A stretch of DNA of 22,519 nucleotides from Ophiothrix spiculata (taxonomy: Eukaryota; Echinodermata; Ophiuroidea; Amphilepidida; Ophiotrichidae). A model generated the notes under the pieces. The model was not told where the DNA came from, did no database searches, and was given only the letters and a program-made list of their open reading frames with translations. Location: NCBI GenBank assembly GCA_000969725.1, contig JXSR01S015988.1; one strand, written 5' to 3'. A program made the translations under genes and the position numbers. Shown in pieces: positions 1-8,138 of the stretch; within the stretch, counting starts at the first letter, position 1; each line of letters opens with the position of its first letter.

Positions 1-998
1 TAATATGACAAAATGTTTCTCTTGACTATACATGTATTATATTTTACAAAAAATAAGTCACTTAAAATAATACTCGCTATTCGATTGTGGACTGATCTAT
101 AAAAAGGTATCTTTACTTCACAAGACAATTCGAAAGGTTTAAATTCAATATCAAGTAATTTGCAAAAAAGTAATCTTATTGCTTAACATTAACTAGATAT
201 CAAGACAAAAACGTATGTAAATGTACAATAATTCTGTTTTAAAATGTCATTGTAAAGTCTTTTTTTTTCAAGGAGATTTATACTCAACAGTCAGTATTTT
301 TATATAATTTTTTCCTTTCATATGATAACATTGCTGTTTACATCATCTTCTGCTGTAAATGCATTTATATGGGTCCAATTCAAATTGACACACAAAATCT
401 AGAGGCACTATTTGAATTTATCTTCCTTACCATATAAAAAAAGACTACCCACAGTGATAACAACCTTATGTTATCAGCTTCATCAAATTATATCTTCAAT
501 GGAGCACAACTGAAGAAGAAGTTGATATTCACACATGAAGCTAGAGGTAGCTGTACTTTCAATCACTTTCTTAAAAGAGACTTTCTTACTTTTTATATAG
601 ATCGTATCTCCTACTATCAAATATACAAGCAGTGATAAAATCACAGCTCTGGGTTAGATTAAGAAAATTCCAAAAACTCCTATTAGTGTAAATGTGACAC
701 TTTGCATGCTTCGTAAGGAAAAATATAGCAATTAGCACAAGCTAGAAGCCTTACAACTTTTTTGACTCGTAACGGTTTACGTTTATCACATTTGGAAATT
801 ATACAAACATAAATTGAAGCCCTTTTTTGCAAAACCTCATGAAACCTCAGAAAAGTATATTTTATTCAAATGTTAAGATTCAGATTATAGGCTTGCTATT
901 AAATTTCAAACAATATTGTATGAATATATGGTGCTGAATTGTAAAAGGATAAATCTTACCTTGTTTGAAATGAATAAAGAAATTTTTTCTTTTCAGAT
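1..998. other. AT-rich non-coding stretch
   Basis: I see no supported gene, RNA or transposon end here. The sequence is AT-rich with many stops in all frames. A 16-base string at about 551-566 (TGTACTTTCAATCACT) is the reverse complement of one near 5116, which may mean a small fragment of the dispersed repeat annotated at 4928-5175. The stretch ends in a polypyrimidine run followed by CAG at about 985-998. That resembles a splice acceptor, but such runs are common in AT-rich DNA. Confidence 0.5.
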
Positions 999-1052
999 TG
1001 GTTCCACTATTAACTCGCGATGCGGCCCTGATGCATCGGGAATGCATTATGA

Positions 1053-1232
1053 GTGTATCATCGATATGTTGTAAAAATGTTTTGGCAATGCCTTGAATAT
1101 GTCATTCTTTGGGAGAATGTCGCGAAAGAGAACGAACACCATATCATTGATATTAGTGACGTCGGCCAGACATCTTTAAAATGGATTCGCGATGAAATTT
1201 GTAATGAAATCATCTTTTATCGCTGGTTTTGA
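1053..1232 (+). other. small open frame in a compositionally distinct patch, possible exon or gene relic
   Basis: The patch at about 1000-1230 is visibly less AT-biased than its surroundings and contains several CG dinucleotides. A frame stays open from 1053 to the TGA at 1230-1232. From the ATG at 1077 it encodes 51 residues, with internal motifs such as YVILWENVAKENEHH and DISDVGQTSLKWIRDE. Their residue mix looks more protein-like than the Lys/Asn/Ile/Phe-rich chance frames elsewhere in the window. A second frame, entered from the acceptor-like CAG at about 998, runs for about 30 codons and stops near 1096, so one real exon would need a frameshift or another acceptor. I do not recognise the product. 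It could be a terminal exon, a decayed pseudogene or chance. Confidence 0.25.
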
Positions 1233-1863
1233 TTCTAGGACATAGCTTAAATTATGTAATATGAACATGATTGCACAGAGATAACTTCCTTATAAATATT
1301 CATATAAATATATAGTCATATATTCATATAATTCTATATCGCAGCTCCACTTGTGCACTTCATAAAACCAGTTTAAATTTGATAGTCATGGATAGAAAGA
1401 ATGCTCTACATTAATGTGAGTCGGTACCTACAAATTCAATTTGCAATGCGAACACCCACCTCGACATAAGTATGTAGTAGGCAACATTATAGAACAAATT
1501 TCAACATATCAGCATAGAAAATAAGGATATGAATTTCAAAGTGAAATTTTACAAATTTGCGCTTCTTCCTTTTTTGTCTTCCAGATTTCTTTTTCTGAAT
1601 ATTAAAAGTTATCATATAGTAATTAAGCCAAAGTTATATGTTTAATCTCAATTTTGTCAGTATGCAATGGTTTGATATATTTTGTCAAAATAATATAATT
1701 ATAAAGCCTTTTGATATCCCTTTTTCAAGAATGGACAAAGGAAATATTAGAGATCACTTATACCTGTGATTGTACAGTAGGAACCTCCTAGACCAAATTT
1801 AGGTCAATGTAAGCTAATTTATACTTAATTTAATTTCATACAGGTATATGCCAGCATTGATAA
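1233..1863. other. AT-rich non-coding stretch with a short AT tandem
   Basis: No gene is supported. Near 1296-1337 a roughly 24-base unit beginning ATTCATATA occurs twice in tandem with decay. Nothing else stands out by eye. Confidence 0.5.
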
Positions 1864-2080
1864 GCTTTTTTTGTCGGTTTTCATATTGATTCTTCTGTTT
1901 TAGATCATATTACTTGTAAGTGATATTTTAATGATGCAGGCGTGACATTAAGGTCCACAATCTGACATCAGGTATAATTCACATATATCATGACTAAACA
2001 ACTTCTCATGTTTGGGTCTGAACTTAGAAAGAGGTGCTCAAATTATCTATGATAAATATCAATGTGGAGTATAATCTATT
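1864..2080 (+). repeat. dispersed repeat family A, copy 1
   Basis: This segment aligns collinearly with 7912-8138 on the same strand. Shared blocks include ATTGATTCTTCT, ATCATATTACTTGT, GCGTGACATTAA, ACTTCTCATGTTTGG and AGAGGTGCTCAAATTAT. Identity is roughly three quarters by eye, with small indels, so the copies are old. No inverted ends, poly-A tail or coding frame is visible, so the class is unknown. It lies just left of family B copy 1, but the other copies of A and B are not adjacent, so the juxtaposition is probably coincidental. Confidence 0.75.
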
Positions 2081-2179
2081 CAAGAGGTTTGCTTTTGATT
2101 ATGTTACATTTTGATAGACGCAATAAAAACACCTTTAGTGCAGCAACTTAACTTGCTGTCATGAACAGAGAAAAGGAAT

Positions 2180-2375
2180 GGTTTCCACTGTATTGGTAGG
2201 GATTAGAACAATGCCTTCAGGTTAACCACGTATTTCGAAGCAAGGGAACTTCTACTGAGCCATCCGGGCAGCCTTGACATCGTGGAGTGACATAAAACAT
2301 TTACATTACAATGCCGTATTTTTTGCTTTTGTTACGTCAATATGGAATTGGAAAGCTCAATTTACTTATAAATGT
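2180..2375 (-). repeat. dispersed repeat family B, copy 1, with tRNA-like internal promoter
   Basis: The segment aligns with 10677-10880. Read on the minus strand it holds a pol III A-box match (TGGCTCAGTAG, complement of 2252-2262) and, 41 bases on, a B-box-like string (TGTTCTAATCC, complement of 2200-2210). This points to a tRNA-derived SINE. The shared sequence also continues upstream of the tRNA-like head, through GCCTTGACATCGTG and AATGCCGTA, to about 2375. That is unusual for a plain SINE, whose copies normally begin at the tRNA head. No simple-repeat tail is obvious. A larger element that carries a tRNA-like module is the alternative. Confidence 0.6.
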
Positions 2376-2380
2376 TTAAT

Positions 2381-3112
2381 GCAAGGGAATGTAAAAAGAG
2401 GTGAAATAAAGCTCATACGGGGAGATCTCGTTTTTGGCAGGGAAAATGACATTATCATTGAGAATTAAAACCATATATTTATAAGTTGTTATTTATATTT
2501 CTAATTCAATTAGAAGAATCAAACACAATCCGTGAAAATTTGATAATTTTTAAAATGCCCGAATATTATGAAATCATGAACTCTTTCGAAGTGCTCTTGA
2601 CGCCATTTTGAACTAGTTATTTGAAGAAAAATCACTAGTTAAAGCAGGTGCCGCAGAGGGAGGGAGGGGACGGGGTGGCAATTGTCCACTAAAGAAAAAC
2701 AATAAATTATATAGGCAAAAAAAGAAATGGAGATAAAAAAAAAACATAAAAGAGAATCAATATGCTTGTAGAAATGATGTAAAACGTTTTTTAAAAATTA
2801 GATTTTTTAACAAATTGCTGCTGAGAAATTATTGAAAATGAGATCTTGGTTAGTTCTCTGTACGCTTGTGAGACTTTTTGATTGCTTGTTTGTTTGTTTT
2901 TACTTGTCAGTTTTTAAAATTTACGTCAAAAAATGAGTATGCCTTTTGGGTCTTATAAGCGAAACCCTCGGACCGCCCCTGAACTTTACAGACTCTATTA
3001 TTCATGTAAATCAAAAATTGTGATATTCTGACGTGTATAAGTTAGAAAAACTTGCAGGAAACAAGAAATTCCTTCATTAAACTCGGGAAAAGACCCTTAA
3101 AGCAAGTGCATA
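2381..3112. other. AT-rich non-coding stretch
   Basis: No gene is supported. It contains a G-rich run listed separately at 2658-2675 and poly-A/poly-T tracts. It ends at the left tip of the nested transposon. Confidence 0.5.
2658..2675 (+). other. predicted G-quadruplex motif
   Basis: Four G-runs (GGG, GGG, GGGG, GGGG) are separated by loops of only 1, 1 and 2 bases. This meets the classic G3+N1-7 pattern with very short loops, which usually folds stably. It sits alone in AT-rich DNA with no neighbouring gene, so no regulatory role can be assigned. Confidence 0.6.
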
Positions 3113-3213
3113 CCAGGTGTCCCAACATGGATATATGTAAAAAAATAGTATTTGATTAAATAAAACTTTTTATATAAAAGTTACATCACAACCCCATTTT
3201 AGAAACTCTTTAT

Positions 3214-3530
3214 CAAGACCGTAGCCAGGGGGGGGGGGGTGTGTGCGGTGGGGGCATCGCACCCCCTCTCAAATTTGACAATGTAAAAAAAGCTCCACAA
3301 ATATTCCCTAAATACCCACCAAAACAGGACTTAAAGCACCAAAACATGTAAATGGAAGGCCGTTTTTACCAAAATACTAAAAACAATGCTTGAAAACCTT
3401 TTATTTTTGCTTGTCACTTTGTCAAAACCACTAAAATTAGTTGTGGGTCGACCAAAACGAAAATTTTCCTCCAAAATGTCCACTTTTTGAAAATCCGCAC
3501 CCCCTTGAAAAAATCATGGCTACGGGCCTG
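3214..3530. mobile_element. hAT-like MITE with perfect 8-bp target duplication
   Basis: The 14-bp ends CAAGACCGTAGCCA (3214-3227) and, in complement, CAGGCCCGTAGCCA (3517-3530) agree at 12 of 14 positions. CTCTTTAT lies immediately outside on both sides (3206-3213 and 3531-3538), an exact 8-bp duplication that fits the hAT preference nTnnnnAn. CAGG-type tips and 8-bp duplications are hallmarks of hAT elements. At 317 bp without a coding frame it is non-autonomous. The left tip is followed by a run of 12 Gs and the right tip is preceded by a C-run. The target site lies within the outer element at 3113-4659. Confidence 0.88.
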
Positions 3531-3887
3531 CTCTTTATATCACAATATTACTGATAAATTCTGATTTATCAACAAAGGTATCTATCTATGTCAAAAACGC
3601 ATTTATTTAAAATTCAACAAATAATAAGCTTACATGTTTTGTGTTATTTTCACCTGCAACCATTTTTTAACTTGTAGAATCAGACTTTATATTCAACCAA
3701 ATTTTGTACAACTTTCAATGAATAATAATTGTCCTCTGTTCAAATAAATGTTTTATACAAATTATAAATCCTTGCATTCCATGCATTCCAGAATGAGGTT
3801 TTTTATGTTGAACCTGTCAATCAAATTGTGGTGCAAAAAATGAAACACTGCAATGAGCAAGATTTTTACGGGTAACATTGATTCTGT

Positions 3888-4388
3888 ACCCAGGTGAGCC
3901 ACTCCAAAAATAAAGTGGTACTCGTGCTCGTCAGAGCACCTCAAAATTGGACCCTTAATGGCGTAATTGTTGAGAGCAAATTGCACCCCTAATTGGTGTA
4001 AGGTCAGTGAAGATGTTGAAATCGCATCCCAAATGGTGTAAAGGCACAAGTTTGTAATGACAATTTGCTAACAAATAAGGTATTAAAAATTATACAATTG
4101 AAGTTTTTCATTTATTTACATGAAGTCAATACACATTTTCTCTTGCTTTAAGATTTTTTTTTATGCAAAAAATGTACAGCACAATATTCAGCTAAGCAAA
4201 TATCAAGTGAAAAGTGACCCTTAACGGCAAAGGTAGCCTGAATTTAGAACCCTAAATGGTATAATTATGCTGAAAACTACCCTTTTTTCTAAAAACGTAG
4301 ACGCCACCTGTGGTACAAACCAGACCCTTTTACGCCATTTTTTATGATGAGCACGAGTACCAATTGCCATCTTGAGCGGTCCCCCGGG
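3888..4388. mobile_element. 501-bp inverted-repeat MITE with iterated internal motif
   Basis: Subterminal inverted repeats GGTACTCGTGCTCGTCA (3917-3933) and the complement of 4345-4361 match at 16 of 17 bases. Weaker similarity continues outward to tips near ACCCAGG and CCCGGGG. GATTCTGT (3880-3887) and GATTCTTT (4389-4396) form a probable 8-bp target duplication with one mismatch. The interior repeats a motif of the type ACCCTTAATGGCGTAA at about 3951, 3985, 4026, 4217 and 4249. A mirrored hybrid, ACCCTTTTACGCCA, lies at 4324-4337. No transposase is encoded. The superfamily is uncertain, though 8 bp would suit hAT. It is nested in the element at 3113-4659. Confidence 0.75.
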
Positions 4389-4669
4389 GATTCTTTAACT
4401 CAGTGGCGGGCAACTTTTTTATCGCCGCGGGGTTGCACGAGGTTTAAAAATTACATCAAACGAACATACTTGCAATTTTTCAAGAAAATACGTTTCTGAC
4501 AAAGGTATTTATCTTTATCAGTAACTCAAAAATATTAATTATGTGAAGTTAAAATTTTGAACACGTCTAGCAGAGGTTTTGAATTAAATTCTTCAACATT
4601 ACTGCTATAAATTTTGCTTACGATCATTTTTCTACATATAACCATTTTTGGACACCTGGTATAAGCATG

Positions 4670-7187
4670 TGTGGCCATTATTAGAGCTTAATCTTGGGAC
4701 AATCTCATGTTAATTTCTGCTCGGCATAAATTATATGATGAAAAAACTTGCATTTATAATTTGATGAATTTGTTTAAAATAAAATTATTAATGACTGAAT
4801 GTTTTAACCTATTTGTGTGATTTTATACTGATTCAGACGTATTATATCTATAAGGATTTGGTCGGTATGATATTGTTTCTATATAGATTTCATTTTACTG
4901 AGAGGTCCAAACTTATGGTAAAATAGAATGAATAAAACAAATTTACAACATCCTTCATGAATCAATATGAAAATGAATGAATAAATGAAGGAAGGAAGAA
5001 ATGAATGAATACTAATGGAGTAGATTTATTTACAGAAAAATGTGGGTATTTTTTGTGAAATTTAAGTCATAGATCTATCCTCAAATTTTTTTAGTTACCA
5101 GCAGTAATGGTTACCAGTGATTGAAAGTACATCACAAAAAGTTCATGATAAATGTATGCAATGGCATAATCAAGGGAGATTTGTTTAAAAGCAAATCACT
5201 ATTTGCTCTTAAAACCCGAGTGAAAAATTCTGCCTGAAACATGTCTTTGTTCAACGATTATTAGTTTACATTAATTTTGTCTGTTTATGATGACCATAAC
5301 AATATTTAACGTGTACGTTTTAATACATACTGTTTACCAGTATGAAACTAATGAACGCATACTTCTCTATATTCAAATAACAATTTACGTGCACGTTACT
5401 TATCGGACAAAAATCACATATCTATAGGCAAAGATCCTAGTAGAAATGTTAATGTCTCGGTTTTGGCTTCGTTCGATTAAAAATGGAAAAGAGGTTGTCA
5501 AGGCAATGATAATTCCCTTCAGTGTCACGTTACAAATGAATGCCCTGTTTTGTTTACTTCGGAAATTTGGTTTGATTTGATCTGGAAATTTGAGCAATCA
5601 TCTAATCTGCGAACAGATGTCATGGCTTAAAGGAGTTGACTGCAAAACATCTAGTTTTGATCTTTTTTTCAGATCTTCTTTTGTTGGGTTGTCATTTCCT
5701 CTCGTAATTGTAGGTCATGCTTTTGTGATGTAGTAAATACCTTTGGTCCAAAGATGTTTTTTACGTTAATTTGTTTGCCTTTTACGGTGCGTGTTAGTCT
5801 TCATTGTTTATGGTTTCACAGAATCTGTCCTAACTTCAAAACCTATGGTTTATTAAAAAATGCATGTTAAAGATGAGATAATGTGCAATTACTTGTGGAT
5901 CACCAATACCTTGATTTTCTCAGAAATTGCTTTTATTGATACACACTGTCTAGAAAAGAGTACGCTAGGCGTACGGTTGGTCTAGGTGTCTAGGTTAATT
6001 TTTAAGAGAGCCCTAAAGGAATGACTCAAGAGTCAGTGCAGCAGAACATCATTCTGTCTTAATCTTTGGCAATTTCTAACTCTCTTAAACCTTTCATGAA
6101 ACTGCTTATGGGAAAATGCACGAGCATACTTAACTTATGCATTTACACGATAGAGAAATAATGTGATTATAATGTTCATTGAACCTTAAATTGATAGACA
6201 CATTAAATCTATTTCATTAAATTAATCGCATACTTGCATGCATTTTGCATTTGACGGGTGGTCTGGCAAAATGAGCGGAGAGTCGCAAATTTCAACATTT
6301 AGTTTATGACATATTTTTATTCTCGATAAGCTCAACTTTTGGATGATACCCTATTCACTTGTCTAATTCAACTATTTTCCATCTGACAATCTCCTAAAAT
6401 TAACAAAATACCCATTTCCAAAAGTTTGACAAGTAGTCATATTCTATTTTATTTAACATATTCTATCAAATTTGTCAGACATCAGAAGATCAGCATCATG
6501 AATCGCAATATGACCATCTAAGTAAATTTTTTTCTACCTTCCTGCTTTTAATTTTGACCCCTTACTTTCATATTTTGTTCCAGATTGCTGTTAATTATAT
6601 ATGCAGAATTATAATATTGAGGATGGCCTATGTGGAATGATGCTAATTTGGTTTTCTTAATTAAAGACCTATCCGAAAAAGTGCTTATGTCCCTTTTGGC
6701 CAAATTCAGTCGAGTTATAAATATTTTTTTCACTGGACCCATTCTGAGCGCAAACAAAGAGACTACTACTTAAAAGTCCACCCTTAAAACAATGAAATGC
6801 AAGGAAATGTAGAACTACTTACACAGGATTATTCATTTATCATATGACCTAAATTTGAACAAAATTACTTCATATTTCGCAATATAGAGTAATCACTGGT
6901 TACAAAACCATTGAGAATATGAAAATGTAGATGGGTTGTTGTGTTTTTTTATGTTTAGAAGTGTTACGTCTATTTTAAAGAACTATCTTGATTTTTTCAT
7001 GATATTGAGAACCCTAAATGGTTCCAATTTGAGTTCATTAAGTACTTAAAGTCAGAAATTAATATATCGATCAATTTGTAATCAGTAACCTAAATCATTT
7101 TCTATCTCAGCATATCATCAAACAATCATGGAAAAATTAAATTAAAAATGTCTTCCCCCTTGTCTTCCTAAGCCTTTTTCTGTAACA
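4670..7187. other. non-coding stretch with one dispersed repeat
   Basis: No gene is supported over about 2.5 kb. It contains repeat family D copy 1 (4928-5175) and a short GAAT/GAAG microsatellite (about 4973-5010). A small perfect palindrome, GTACGCTAGGCGTAC, lies near 5960. The region at about 5650-5700 has a pyrimidine tract ending in CAG, but I see no exon after it. Confidence 0.5.
4928..5175 (+). repeat. dispersed repeat family D, copy 1
   Basis: The segment aligns in the same orientation with 12872-13092. The best block is ATGAATAAAAC near 4928, then ATGAATACT..GGAG..GATTTATTT.CAGAA at 5005-5044. Beyond about 5050 the similarity is weak (GTGATTG, then GCATAA..CA..GGG). The first half includes a GAAT/GAAG microsatellite that differs between copies. 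No ends or coding frame are visible and the class is unknown. Confidence 0.5.
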
Positions 7188-7653
7188 CGTCTTCCTGAGG
7201 GGGGGGGGGGGGGGTTACCACCCCCCTGTGATTTTGAACTTGGAACCCCCCAAAGTTATATTGTTTGATAATATAGTATAATAGGGTAGAGTCTCCTCAT
7301 TCCATTGATACCAAGATCATGAAAATCGGTTGTCAAAAAATTGTTATAAAAGTTCTCAGTAAATGTCCCATTTTCGTCGGTGTTTTGGCTAATAAATGAA
7401 GGAATCGACAAATCTAACATGTCTTGTAAGTTTAAAGTCCATATCATGCAGATATTTTTTTCAAAATGGCGATTTAAAATTTTTCGAGGTGACTTTGACG
7501 GCCTACAATAACCCAACATTAGGTGGTATCCCCGATTTATTGTCATAAAAAAAAAGGATGTAAAAACAATTACCTAAATGCTCAGGGTCGCTTTATTTTG
7601 TGTTTTGGTGCAATCAGCGATTATCCGTTAGCGCCCCTCCCCCTAGTAAGACG
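7188..7653. mobile_element. 466-bp inverted-repeat element with G-rich tips, family C
   Basis: The left tip CGTCTTCCTGAGGGGGG (7188 on) and the complement of the right tip, CGTCTTACTAGGGGGAGG (from 7653), form imperfect inverted repeats. The left side runs into 16 consecutive Gs (7199-7214) facing ACCCCCC at about 7220. A block inside it (about 7348-7467, minus strand) recurs at 19326-19443. A 96-codon open frame on the minus strand spans 7256-7546, but the second copy breaks it with indels, so I do not call a gene. No clear target duplication is visible. It is probably a non-autonomous DNA transposon of unknown superfamily. Confidence 0.55.
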
Positions 7654-7911
7654 AGAGTTAAACAATATTTTAAACAGTTTCAAAGGGCTGTAACTCAAAA
7701 AAGTGAAAAATGGACATAAGTAATTTTCACGCTCAAATTTTCAAATAGACCATAATGTTTAAAACACAAGGAGAAATAATATCCACTTTTTGTGGGAATG
7801 GGCTAAGTAAACAAATAGATCAGTATAAATTAGCTCATAGCCAAAACTTTAGCAAATGCGACTCAATAATTTAATTGTGTAACTTCATAGAGTGCTGACA
7901 CTGCATAATGT

Positions 7912-8138
7912 GCTTTTTTGCCTTTTTAGATATTGATTCTTCTATTTTATATCATATTACTTGTGAGTGAAATTTTGCCCAAGTTTTCAGTAATGCACGC
8001 GTGACATTAAAGTCCTACAATTTGAAACCAGATATAATTCAAATATATCATGTCTACGAAACTTCTCATGTTTGGACCTGAAAGTCATAAGAGGTGCTCA
8101 AATTATGTATGATATAATGTGGCGTATAATAATCTACA
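7912..8138 (+). repeat. dispersed repeat family A, copy 2
   Basis: This is the partner of 1864-2080 on the same strand. It keeps ATTGATTCTTCT, ATCATATTACTTGT, GCGTGACATTAA, ACTTCTCATGTTTGG and AGAGGTGCTCAAATTAT in the same order. Relative to copy 1 it has an insertion of roughly 12 bases near 7978 (around CCCAAGTTTTCAG) and a small deletion near 8112. The function and class are unknown. Confidence 0.75.

Larger units (their letters stand above)
3113..4659. mobile_element. outer TA-flanked inverted-repeat DNA transposon, split by two nested MITEs
   Basis: The left end (3113 on) and the complement of the right end (up to 4659) match over about 34 bases with four mismatches, starting CCAGGTGTCC and passing through ATGG and TATATGTA. 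Both sides are flanked by TA (3111-3112 and 4660-4661), as expected for TA-targeting transposons such as Tc1/mariner. The superfamily is inferred from the target site only. Two complete MITEs sit inside (3214-3530 and 3888-4388). Subtracting them and their 8-bp target copies leaves about 713 bp of outer element. No transposase frame is visible, so it is non-autonomous or internally deleted. Confidence 0.7.

Noticed and set aside
3762..4049. 95-codon minus-strand frame
   Set aside because: It runs across the boundary of the 501-bp MITE, so it joins unrelated sequences.
5650..5700. Splice-acceptor-like tract (T-run then CAG)
   Set aside because: No open frame or composition change follows it, and T-rich tracts are common here.
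7256..7546. 96-codon minus-strand frame
   Set aside because: It lies inside a repeat whose second copy (19326-19443) carries indels that break the frame.
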